Source of the DNA: Opisthocomus hoazin
Lineage: Eukaryota > Chordata > Aves > Opisthocomiformes > Opisthocomidae
Length of the DNA stretch: 64,000 bases
NCBI RefSeq assembly: GCF_030867145.1
Contig: NC_134429.1
Span: forward strand, 15,996,677-16,060,676
Direction of reading: 5' to 3'
The number at the start of each line of letters is the position of its first letter. Positions within the stretch are counted from its first letter, which is position 1. Positions 10,448-32,280 of the stretch are shown here, piece by piece. A program made the position numbers and the translations under genes. The notes below the pieces were generated by a model that searched no databases, was not told the DNA's origin, and saw nothing but the letters and a program-made list of their open reading frames with translations.

Positions 10448-13400
10448 GGCCCCAAAACCCTGAGCCCAGCCAGGAGGACCCGGGGCAGCGGGGTGATGCT
10501 CGCCGCCCCGGGGCGAGGGGATGATTCTTTTTTGTTTTCTTCTGAGTTAGCAGAAAGGCGTTTGATGTACGGGACCAGCTTTAAAACATGCCCCTGCAAA
10601 TGAGGGTTTATGACTGAAGAGCAAAGAAATACCTGACTAATAATTATTCAGGGAGTTAATTAGGTAATGGGGATTAATCTGCCTTCCTGCGGGGCGGTAG
10701 CTGCCGCTGCGAGCTTGCTCCCACGTATTCCCAGTCCAGAAACTGGGCACTTCCCAGTCTAGTAAGCGGATGGGGGGGGCAAAGCCCGTCTGGCCCATAG
10801 CTGGAGGGATTTTTTAATGCCAGATCTGAGGATTTTTGAGCTTTTCCTTTCCCTTTCTGGCGTTTCACAGCTCGGGATGCCAAGGCTGCCTGCGCCCAGC
10901 ATCCAACGTGCTCCTCGTGGGCGCGGGGCGAAAAACCCACCCAGCTCCAGCCTTGTGCAGAGGGGGGGAAAAAGATGAATTAAATTAATTAATTAAAAAG
11001 GGAATGGCATCCCGTGGAGCATCCCTAAAGCTCTTTCGATCTCTCTCTTCCACCCAAGCGGGATGCGTGGACCGTCTCGCCCTGCGTGCCCCCGGGGAGG
11101 TGCTGGGCAGCACCCAGCCCACCCTGGCGTTTAGAGCTGCAGCAGCAACCGCGCTCCCAGGCGCTAAAACCACTTTTATGTAACCCCACCTCCCCCAAAA
11201 CACTGAAAATCACCCCAAAAATCATCCTCCAGCCCCTTTCTGGGCTCTCCGCAGGCGACCGGCTTCAGGGAGCCCATTTCGGGGGGGCTGGTGGGGGTGA
11301 ACCCTCTGCGCCGGCAGGTTACAGGCTGTCACCATGCCTCAAATTAGCAAAATTCGCTTATTTTGGGTGAAAATTCCGATTTTGTGGCTTTGCTGAGCCT
11401 GGCGGGGAGCACGGCACGGGCAGACCAAAATCTGCCTGCGACGAGAGCCATCGCAGCGGGAGCAACCCCGCAATTTCTCTGGGCGCCGCGGGGTCCTCAG
11501 CGTTGGGGCAGGATCCGTCCGCTGCAAAATCGCCCCCAAAACCCCGGAGAATTCCCGAATCCTGAGCGGGTCGGGGTGGGTTCCCGAATCCTGAGCGGGT
11601 TGGGGTGGGTTCCCGCCGGGCTGGGGAGCCCGGGGAGGTGGGGGTGCTCTTTGCAGGGTGATGGGGCGCACGGGCTTTGGCGGCAGCGGTTTTCGGGGCG
11701 CCGCCGCCGTGACTCTTGCTCACACATCCCGTATCGCGGCGACCTTGAGCCAAGGTCGGTGGCCTTGGGGCTGCGCCGGCCGCCCGGCCTCGAGGTGGCA
11801 AACGGGCGAAAGCGTCCTTCTTCCACCCCGGTTCTTCCCAGGCGGGGAAAATCCCGGCGGTTGAACCCCGCAGACCCCCCAGCCCCTCCCTAAATTCCCC
11901 TCGAGCATCGTGGGAACGGGGTGAAAAAACCCAGAATTAATCAAAAATCGAACAGAAAGGAGCATCCCTGCAAATTAAGACAGGGGAGTGGCTGTTATCC
12001 GCTCATTATCATTAATGATTAATTATTATCTTGTACGGCCACTCTCCTTTTGCTCCAGAAATAGCTCCCGAAGAAGGAAACTCCAGCAAATGGGAATAAT
12101 TTCAAGCAATATTCTGGAAAAGGGGAAAAAAATCCCCTTTTTCTGCAATTTTGGCGGTGTGAGAGTAGTTTGGGAAGCCCGAGGAGTTTTTATGGGCAGG
12201 GAAAAGCCGCGTTAAATACATATATATGCGTATATATATGAGTGTGTGTGTGTATATAGATATATACACGTTTTTATATGTATATATACACACGTTTTTC
12301 CTTCTGCTCCGAGGAAGAGGAGCCCGCTTGCACCAACGTGCGAAGCCGAAGGGAAAATGGATTTCTACCCCCGCCCCTCGCCACGGTTTTCGGCTCCGGC
12401 TCCCTCGGCTCGACACCTCCCAGCGCCGCGGCGTGACTCACCTGGTTATTTTTAGCCCCGGCCTCTTCTCTCCCCACGTTCCCAGGCACGTCGGGTTGCC
12501 CTAAAAATGCAAAGCGAGGGCTGAAATGCAAACCCGACCCGAGCGAGACCTGGGAGCGGGGGAGAAGTTTCTCCCTTTAATGGATAAATCAGAAATTCCC
12601 TTTATTTTCCAACCCTTTCCCTCTTCAGCGGGTGAAAAGCCACCAAAACCGGCACAGTTAAAGACTAGGAAGTCACTGCTTTGCCTGGAAAACTCTAAAT
12701 GAGGCTCACTGCTTATTAATTGGGATTAATTAAATGACAATTATTGTTTTTAGAGGGTTCAGCGGTGCTGCTTCCCGGGATGCGGAGCGTCCGTCTGTCT
12801 CTAACCCCAGGACTGGAGGGTTTGAAGCATCCTAACCCCGGTCTAACGAGGAGAGGAGCTTAACTAGTCCTGGTTTAGAGATAAACAGTGAAATCCGCGT
12901 GGATCCGGCTGTTAAATCCCAACCCGAGGGGCGTCGAGGAGCTTCGGGGCGGCGGGGCTGATGCTCAGCCGCACCCCGTGAGCCGGACCCTGCCGGATGC
13001 AGTGGGAGCATCCCGCGGGATGAGGACTGAGGCGAAAACCCTGCCGGGAGCCGCACGCAATCCCACGGCAAAGCCAACCCAAGACGTTTCGGAGCTGAAA
13101 TCCCCGGGGGAGGCCGTGCCGGCCGTCGCCCAACCGGATTTTACGACAAATCCCAATTTCCTGATGGACTTCGCCCCGAATTTCATCACCTGGCGCCACG
13201 CTTTCCGGCTCCGGCCGCTCGCCGGCCCGACCCTGGCTCAAGCGGCACCATCACGGAGCCGCCCGGCGACAGAACCGCCGCGGTCTGACCCGCCGCGCCG
13301 AGCGCCGGAGCAGCGATGGGGTCACCGGGGCGTGGCGCCAGCCAGATGTTGGCAGCTGCTTCCAGCCGTTCCGGGCGCAGGCAGCGAGAGGCACGGCGAG

Positions 13401-14604
13401 CTCCGGGGAGCGGGGTCATCCCGTGTTTTTTTGGGGATAAAATGGGATGGAAAACTTTCCATTTGGAAAATCCCATTTTGGGGGATTTTTGCTTGGATTT
13501 TAAGCGGGGAAAAAAAACCCTTTCGGCTCAGGGACTTTGTTTAAAACTCCTGGAGGCTCAGATGGAAATATTCAGATTAATTCCCCCCCTGGAGTGGATT
13601 ATCTCCGTCCCGAGGATGCTCAGGGGTCAAGCGCTAAAATTTTCCGTAGATTTTTGAGGGACAATCCAGGATTTTTTGGCTGTGGAGACGCCGATGGCAC
13701 CGAGTCCCGGCAAAGCCAAATTCCCTCCCTCGTGCCGGCCGCTGACGCTGATTTTATTACCCCAAACCTGTCCCTGGAAAGGCCGTCCCAGCCCAGACTT
13801 TGCCCCAAAAATGGGAGCTGCTGCCCCAAAACCGCCCCCCACCCCGATCCCACGCGTCACCGGGACGGCCGTGGCCCCGCGTCCCGGCACACGGGCACAC
13901 GGGCACGGCCGCGAGGCAACGGCCTCGTCAGACGCCGCCGACGTGCCGCGACGCGGGGAAGGGGCACAAAAGAGACCGGATTTCCTCGTCTGCTGGGAAT
14001 TACGTTTTTCGGTAGAAATCTGGCCGGCCGCATGGCCGGGGGTGTGCGCGTGTCGCGACGTGAGTCAGCGCCGAAGGCTGCGCCGGGGAGGAGGGCGAGG
14101 ACGAGCCCATCCCCGCGGCCTCCGGCCTCCCCACAACCCCCACCCCGGCCTTGACCCTTACAAAATAAATCCCATTTTCCCCTTTTCTTCCCTCGTCCCC
14201 GCCGCCTGCACCGCAGTTCCCCCGGGATATTGTTTTAACCCTTTTTTCCCTCCTTCAAAGGGACGGGATTGACAAAATCTCCCCTAAATCCCCCCCAGCG
14301 CGTCGGCACCGGCGGGGATTATCCCTGCTCCGGCCCGTTTCCCCGCGTCAGCAGTCCTGCCCGCCGCCCGCGCGGCGATTTTGTGTTCCCCGTCCGAAAA
14401 ATGCCAAATCAGCAAAATATGTCCACATTACCCATCCGGGATGAGTGGAAAAAAGGGCAAACTAAAGAAAAAGGAGAATGGTGTCGCTAAAATTTTGATT
14501 TCTGGGCGTTTCGAGTCGAGGATTTGCCCAAAATGGCCAAATTTGGGGCAAAATTTTGCAGCTTTAGGAAAAGAAACTGAAGCATTGATGTTGGTTTTTT
14601 GAAC
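10448..14604. other. Intergenic region with CpG-rich islands, no gene recognised
   Basis: Composition is patchy: CpG-rich between about 11,400 and 11,850 and between about 13,000 and 14,150, with AT-rich islands around 10,620-10,680, 10,975-11,000 and 12,700-12,750. A 29-bp tandem duplication starting TTCCCGAATCCTGAGCGGG lies at 11552-11609, and a TA/TG tract at 12217-12295. Several open frames exist, but none has recognisable homology or paired splice sites. An unannotated regulatory element or an upstream non-coding exon of SLC2A1 cannot be excluded. Confidence 0.45.
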
Positions 14605-15070
14605 TTTGTGCCCAATTTTGGCTTTTTTTCCCCCTTTTTTTTGTGGTTTTTTTTGTATTTTTTTGTATTTTTCTATTTTTGTACTTTTTTGTATTTTTGT
14701 ACTTTTGTATTTTTTGTACTTTTTATTTTTTGTATGTTTTGTATTTTTGTATTTTTTGATTTTTTCTGTTTTTTTTGTGTTTTTTGTATTTTCTTGTATT
14801 TTTTTGTATTTTTTATTTTTTGTATTTTTTTGTATTTTTTTGTATTTTGTATTTTTGTATTTTTTCGTTTTTTGTATTTTTGTATTTTTTGTATTTTTTA
14901 CTTTTTGTATTTTTGTATTTTTGTATTTTTTTGGTTTTTTTTTGTATTTTTTGTATTTTTGTATTTTTAAATTTTTTTGTATTTCTTTTGTATTTGTATT
15001 TTTTGTATTTTTTATTTTTTATATTTTTTGTACTTTTTGTATTTTTGTATATTTTTTAATTTTTTTGCAA
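14605..15070. repeat. T-rich (TTTTTGTA)n array
   Basis: Long run of TTTTTGTATTTTTTGTACTTTT words with a step of about 8-9 bp. The F/Y/I/C-rich frames on the + strand come only from this composition. Confidence 0.92.
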
Positions 15071-15459
15071 TTTTTTTCGTACTTCTTTGCGATTTTTTCG
15101 CTCTTTTTTTGCAGATTTTTCTGGGGCAGAGCAGCCACACGGGGAATCGCATTTTTCCTCCAATTCTTACGATTTTACTGATTCTTCCACGCTTTTTCCA
15201 GACGCTTTCGGCGGGGCGGGGGGAAGGGGCGGTTTTGGGGCCCGAGGGACGACAAAGCGCCGGCGTCGCGTCCCCGCGCGGGACCCCCGCGCCCCCCCGG
15301 GCGCCCTGCGGTGGGCCGCGCGGGAGGAGCTGGTGGACGTGCAGGCCGGCACATCCACCCCGAGCCCCCGCCCGCAGCCTCTGCCCGCCGGATTTGCAGC
15401 CGCTGCGCCCTAAAAACGCCTCGCGCCCCGGGGAGGGGGAGAAGGGGTGCCCGGCGCCC
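15071..15459. other. CpG-rich unique sequence
   Basis: Short unique block between two arrays; high CpG density from about 15,200. No exon assigned. Confidence 0.4.
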
Positions 15460-15895
15460 TGCGGGGGGTCGCGCGGGGTGCAGGGCGCTGCACCGGGCGC
15501 AGGGGGTTGCACCGCATGCGGGGGGTTGCGCTGTGTCTGGGCTGCTGCGCCGGCTGCGGGGTGCTGCGCCGCATGCGGGGGGTTGCACAAGGCCTGGGGT
15601 TTTGCGCCATGTCTGGCGTGCTGCACTGGCTGCGGGGTGCTGCACCGCATGCAGGGCGTTGCAGCGGGTGCGGGTGCTGCACCGGGCGCAGGGCTTTGCA
15701 CCGCATGCGAGGTTTTGTGCTGTGTCTGGGGTGCTGCACCGCATGCAGGGCGTTGCAGCGGGTGCGGGTGCTGCACAGGCTGCGGAGTTTCACGTCGCAT
15801 GCGGGGCTTTGCGCCGGGTGCGGGTGCTGCACCGGGCGCGAGGTTTCGCACCGTGTGCGAGGAATTGCACGGGCGGGGGGGTTCTGCAGCGCAGG
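15460..15895. repeat. About 18-bp CpG-rich minisatellite
   Basis: Imperfect copies of GGGTGCTGCACCGCATGC / GGGCTTTGCGCCGGGTGC, about 18-19 bp per unit, with internal higher-order reuse: the block GCAGGGCGTTGCAGCGGGTG occurs near 15650 and again near 15746. Confidence 0.88.
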
Positions 15896-15899
15896 GCTG

Positions 15900-16990
15900 C
15901 GCACGGGGCCTGGGGACGGACACGCAGGCGCGCGTGCACACGCACGCCGAGGCACGCTCGCACGCGGAGAGGCGGTGGCGTGCACACGCCCAGGCAAGCG
16001 GGTGCATTCACCTGGGCGGGGGCACACGCAGCCGGTGCGTTGCACACACGCACACGCGTGCAGGAACATGTGCACACACACAGGCACACACACAGGCCTG
16101 CTCACATGTGCACAGATAGGCGCACACGTCAGCAGCATGCTTGCACACTCACATGTGCACACACAGAGGCACACACACGTGCAGGCAGGCACACACTTGC
16201 ACACTCACATGTGCGCACACACGTGCACAGGCACATGCACTTGCACGCCCGCACGCGCACACCCCCACAGGCAAACACCCAACTGCTCGAACACTCACTT
16301 GGACACTCACACAGCCACATGCACCCTTGCACACTTGCATGGGCAGGGAGACGTGCACCCTTGCACACTCATGTGGGCACAGACACAGGCACCCGTGCAC
16401 ACTTGCGTGTGCAGAGCCATGCACACTTGCACACTTGCCTGGGCACCTGCGGGTACCTGCTCCCTTGTGCACTCACGTGTGCAGAGAGACTTGTGCACCC
16501 TTGCACACTCGTGTGGACACACGCAGGCACCCACACCATTGCACACTTGGTGTGCAGACACGTGCACCCTTTCACACTCGTGTGGGCACATGAGGACACC
16601 CGCACCCTTGCACACGCGCGTGTGCAGACATATGAACCCTTGCACACTCGCCTGGGCACATGCACTTGCACGCCCCCACGCGCACACCCCCACAGGCAAA
16701 CACCCAACTGCTCGCACACTCACTTGGACACTCACACAGGCACACGCACCTTTGCACACTTGCATGTGCAGAGAGACAAGTGCACCCTTGCACACTCATG
16801 TGAGCACAGACACCTGCACTCTTGCACACTCGCGTGTGCACAGACACGCGCATCCTTGCACACTCGCCCGGGCACACACGCGGGCACGCGCACCCTCGCA
16901 CACTCGCGTGTGCAAGCACGGGCACGCGCGCCCTCGCGCGCTCGTTGCACACGCGCTCGCCCGCCCGCGCGCCCCTTCGCACACTCAGCC
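15900..16990. repeat. CACA/GTGC-rich minisatellite upstream of SLC2A1
   Basis: Array of CCTTGCACACTCGTGTG, GGCACACGCAGGCAC and GTGCAGAGAC words with a step of about 45 bp. A block of about 190 bp starting GCACATGCACTTGCACGCCC at 16231 is repeated at about 16656, an offset of 425 bp. Alternating purine-pyrimidine stretches such as GCACACGCGCGTGTGC are frequent. The array ends where the SLC2A1 CpG island begins. Confidence 0.9.
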
Positions 16991-17327
16991 GCGCGCCCCG
17001 CCGCCCCGCCCCCACGCCCACGTGCAGACCCACACGCGCGCGCCCCCCCCGCCCCCCGCGCGCCCCCCCCACGCCCCCGCGCACGCCCCTCCTCGCCCCG
17101 CCCCCTCTCCCTCCCCGGCCCCGCCCCCTCCCCCCGCGCCGCCCAATGGGCGCCGCCGCCCCGCGCCGCCGCGCGCCCCCTGCTCGCGCCGCTCTCTTAA
17201 GCCGCTTCAATGCCCCCGCCGCGGCCGCGCGCCACCGCTCCGCTCCGCCGCGCGCCGCTCCGCCGCCCCCGGCCCGCCCGCGCCAGCCCCGCCGCCCCCC
17301 CCGCCCCGCCACCGCCCCGGGGCCGCC
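16991..17327 (+). promoter_or_regulatory. SLC2A1: SLC2A1 CpG-island promoter and 5'UTR
   Basis: Extremely C/G-rich with dense CpG. It contains several GC boxes (CCCCGCCCC type, e.g. near 17095-17107 and 17118-17130) and a CCAAT word at 17143-17147 within GCCCAATGGGCG. A weak TTAAG-containing element lies at 17195-17202 in place of a canonical TATA box. The transcription start is probably a few tens of bases downstream of it, but the sequence alone does not fix it. The start codon follows in a full GCCGCCATGG Kozak context. Confidence 0.75.
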
Positions 17328-28555
<11,228 letters not shown>

Positions 28556-29830
28556 GCGCCCGCGGCCGCGCTCCCCACGCCTCGGCGTTCGCTCCCCACC
28601 GTGCTTTGTACAGAGACCGGGCGGGCGGGAGCGGGGGGTGCCCGCACCCCTCTTCCGGACTCCCCGCTGCTTCACCGGGGACAGACTGACCTATTTTATT
28701 ATTATTATTATTATTTTTTCTTGCTAGAAACGATTTTTTTTCCTTTTTTTTTTTTTTTAGCTGGTTTCGCGTCCAGGATTTCAAAGCCGATAGGTGTTTT
28801 AAAAACCGACCGCGCAGCCCCCGCCAGCGGGAGGGCCGCTCCCCGTTTTTAACGACGCGACAGGTTATTTAACGAGAAATCACATAGCGGAAGTTTTTTT
28901 TAAAGCTGGAAACTTTGGTTTTTAACCTTCTAATTGTAGGAAAAAAAAAATGTAAATCGACTAAATCTAAACCAACGAATTTTCTGGTTTTTAAAAAAAA
29001 CCCAACCGAACCCGAGTTATTCTCTAAAGCAGCCCGGTGACCCCCGGCCCCTGGAGGGGGATCTGGCAGTGCCGCGGTTGGATCCGCAGTCGCCTCCGCC
29101 ACAGCCTCCTGGCTCCTTCGTCCCCACCTCAGCCAGGAGGGGACGAGGCGAGCGGGGGGAACGCCCCTTTTTGGGAGGTTTTGGTTTGTTTTTAGTTTTT
29201 TTTCGCGGCTGAATCTCGGCAATATTTGCCTGAGGGCGAAGCGACCCGGCAGCCCCCCACCCAAACCCTCGCCCCGCGGCTGCGCCCACTTCCCGCGCTG
29301 TGTATAGACTGGAAGATATTTATATTATATATATTTTTGTTCGATGGTTGTTAATAGTAGACTTTTTAAGTTATAGCGTTTCTGATTTGACAAGCAAAGT
29401 ACTGTAAATATTCTTGGCGTCTGTGCGCACTGTATAATGTGTACAACAAGGTACAGAGGCAGAGGTGTAGTTTCTGTAGCGCCCGAGCAGCAGCTTCGCC
29501 CTGGGTAGGAGGACTCCTGGATAGTTCGGTCCTGCACTGTAGCTGTATCTATTGCACTGAATCCCCGGCTGTAGGATATTAAACAAAAAACATCAGAGAA
29601 ATACTGTCCTTTTCAAAGAAAACCGAAACCCTCCCAAACGCCTCCCTTCTCCCCGCGCGCTGCTGGCGTGGGGGCTCCTGGCACATTCCCAAAGCCACAG
29701 GCAGTTGTTTTTTTTTTTTTTTTTAAATAGTATTATTTTTTTTTTTTTTAACTTATTTGTCTGGTTTGGAAGTGATCACACTTGACCACACTTGACAGAA
29801 AAATAAAGGTGGTGGGGGGGGAAAAATAAA
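28556..29830 (+). other. SLC2A1: SLC2A1 3'UTR
   Basis: Long 3'UTR with an (ATT)n AU-rich tract at about 28692-28720, a TTATTTAAC word near 28866 and T-runs near 29708-29750. Candidate poly(A) signals are ATTAAA at 29578-29583 and AATAAA at 29802-29807, the latter followed by a GT/G-rich GGTGGTGGGG downstream element typical of cleavage sites. Further AATAAA words occur up to 29838. The 3' end is inferred, not seen. Confidence 0.7.
29802..29807 (+). promoter_or_regulatory. SLC2A1: Probable SLC2A1 poly(A) signal
   Basis: AATAAA followed within 10 nt by a GGTGGTGGGGG downstream element. Alternative signals: ATTAAA at 29578-29583 and AATAAA at 29989-29994. Confidence 0.6.
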
Positions 29831-32012
29831 AATAAAAATACCCTGTGCTAAACTCACCGCATCTCTGCGCCGCACCCGCGGAGCACGTGTCTGTGTGGTG
29901 GGTTGGATTTATTTTTTAAATAAAAAAAAAAAAAAAACCTCAAATCCCTAAAGCAAAGTGCCAAGCGGAAGGTGTGCGGTGTGCTCACAATAAAGCAGAA
30001 CGTACGCAGCGACCCAGCCGCTGTCTCCTGTGCCCTCATTCCACCTCGGGGCGGGGGAGATCTTTGCCACCGGGTCCTGATCCCGGGATGGAGCAGTGGG
30101 TGGGGGGCTGGCACAGAGCCATTTGCACCCCTTGGTCTCCGCTTGGTCCCGGTCTCGGAGCCCCGCTTTCGGGAACGTGGCTCCCCGCGTCTGCGCTGCG
30201 TTTTGGACCCGGAATGCTCTGGACCGGAGCCATCCCTAAGCAGGCTGCGGGCGCTGCCGACAGCCTGCCCGCTTCATCCCCTCGCCGCACCCCGGCTCTG
30301 CCTGTGGCTCGGGCAGATCCCAGGCGCGGAGGGAGCCTGCTGCTCCTTCGCAGATCCAGTTTATTTTGCCCCCCCCCGCCCTGCCTGAACTGGCGAGGTG
30401 CCAAGAGCTGCGAGTCCAAACGCTTTCGGGCAAAGAAACGCCGCGCTCGGTCACTTCAGGCTTTTTTCCACTCGTTGAAGCGTCTCCTTGCCCCAAAGCG
30501 CGCCTGCTGGAAAACAGAAACAACGCTTATAAAAGCTTTCAAAGCTCCCCAAAAATGTTCTTTATTTGCCCAGGGCTCTGCTCCCCGCCTGCGGTCACGT
30601 TTCCGCTCCCAGCCCTTGCCCGCCGCCGCTCCTGGAGGTGCTCACCCCGGCGCAAAGTTCCCTTTCACCCCATTTATTTTTTATGGCGTTGAACAGCCGG
30701 GAGCAGCGGCACGGCCCGGCCCAGCGCGCAGGCTCAGCCTGGCTGCGGGATTACTGCCGCCCCGATCCCCGGCCACCCTGACCCCAATCCCCCCGCGCCC
30801 CGAGGCACTGTGCCAGCGGGCGCAGCCCCCACCGGCGTCCCCAGGGTGGTCGGTCTGGCTGAAGGGGGACGCGTCCACCGGCGTCGGGGGTCTCCTGCCC
30901 GTCCCCAAAGCCTCTCTGCCCCTCGTGCACCCCGACCCGCGCTGTCATGAGATGTCGGGTGAAACGGAGCCGTTCCCTCTCCCAGCAGCATCGCTCCCTG
31001 CTAATTGCTCAGGTCCCAGCTTGACGAGGCATTCAAAACGCATACTTGACTCCATCCCGATTCAGCGAGGCAATTACACGCACTCGTAAATCCTCCTGAA
31101 GTAAAATGAGACTTAATCGCAGGCTTAAAGCTCAGCCCAACGCTGCCCTTGGCAGGGCGGGTTTCCCTTCGCCTCTTCCCCGGCCGAGCGAGGCTGTCGC
31201 ACACCTCGGCAGCAGACCACCGCCTCCCGTCCCGCTCTGCCGCGGTCTCCTCCAGCCCCTTGCCGATGTCCCTCCACCTTCACGCCGGGGGTCCTGCGTG
31301 CCCCCTGCCCGGCCGGTCTGCTCACCGGGGCAGGAGCCCGCAGAAGGTCCGTGGGCAGAAGGTGACACGGGGGACGTCCTGCTCGGACGTCCTGCTGAGG
31401 CCGGCAGCAGAGGTAACGGGCTGCCTATGGGCTGGCGAGCTCTCAGCCATGAGGAACCCGCGTCTCCTCCGGCTGGGAGCCCTGGCTGGAGCTAGCCAGC
31501 CTTTTAATGCTTCCCCTCAGAGCGCTTCCAGTCCCCCACGCTGTTCGGGTGGTCCCTCCTGGACGCGAGTCCTTCCGGGAGCAGAACAAGCGAGCCCCTC
31601 GGTGCCACGAGGCTCCTCCAAAGCACTGCGAACAGGGAGAGCGTGGGTTTGGAGACGGAGGGGCCCTGCAGAGCAGTGCCACACCTGCGCCAGCGCCGCC
31701 AGGCCCCAGGGAGCCGGCGCCAAGCACCCACGTCAGGACCTTCCCCGCGGTCCCGCCGGAGCCCTCCCTGCTATCTCCCTCCTCAGACTGAGAGGGAAAT
31801 TGAGGAAACTGGTAACAAACACCCCGTGGCTGGTCTCAGCTTCTGGACAGACAATGCGAGGACGTAAGAGGCTGTTTGCTCATTCATAAATCATTAGATA
31901 ATGATTTATGCATCGTGTGGCGGTCGTGCTTTTGTTTCTCCCCCGTGCGCTGCTATTCCGTAACACGCTACCGAGGCGGAGCGGCACACGGACACTAACT
32001 CACAGCGAAACG
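29831..32012. other. Intergenic between convergent SLC2A1 and ZMYND12
   Basis: About 2.2 kb. Contains an A-run at 29921-29936, a distal AATAAA at 29989-29994 and otherwise unique sequence. The open frames have no homology I recognise. A palindromic AT-rich word pair, CATAAATCATTA and TAATGATTTATG, lies at 31886-31912. No gene or repeat was seen. Confidence 0.55.
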
Positions 32013-32018
32013 TTTAAT
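32013..32018 (-). promoter_or_regulatory. ZMYND12: Candidate ZMYND12 poly(A) signal
   Basis: ATTAAA on the minus strand, about 145 nt downstream of the ZMYND12 stop codon; the first hexamer of this type after the stop. Confidence 0.5.
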
Positions 32019-32160
32019 TTTCAAACGCCTTGAGACGGGAAGGGACAGCGGGAAAGCGGACAGCAGCAGGAAGCACCCACGGCTCGCACGGCTTTTCGTT
32101 TTCAGGAACCTGGTTAAACAGCTCACCCAGCCGAACCCCAGCTCTGGGTGAAAGCGCTCT

Positions 32161-32280
32161 TTACTCTGGGCAGGCAGGCCGGGAGTCAATCAGCTTTAAC
32201 AAACGAGCGACGGTCTCCAGGGACTCGTGCCGGGGCAGTTGTTTCAGCAGGCCCAAGGCTTTCAGCCCCAGCTCCCGAGC
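32161..32280 (-). CDS. ZMYND12: ZMYND12 exon 8 with stop
   Basis: 39 codons plus TAA, starting [14 protein letters not shown] and ending ACPE. Acceptor CGTTCCAG. Confidence 0.93.
   Translation of the reverse strand, partial: ARELGLKALGLLKQLPRHESLETVARLLKLIDSRPACPE

Noticed and set aside
14599-15181. F/Y/C-rich + strand frames resembling membrane proteins
   Set aside because: Hydrophobicity comes only from the T-rich array.
31149-31889. 246-codon + strand frame between SLC2A1 and ZMYND12
   Set aside because: No recognisable domain, no splice or promoter context; a chance frame in GC-rich DNA.
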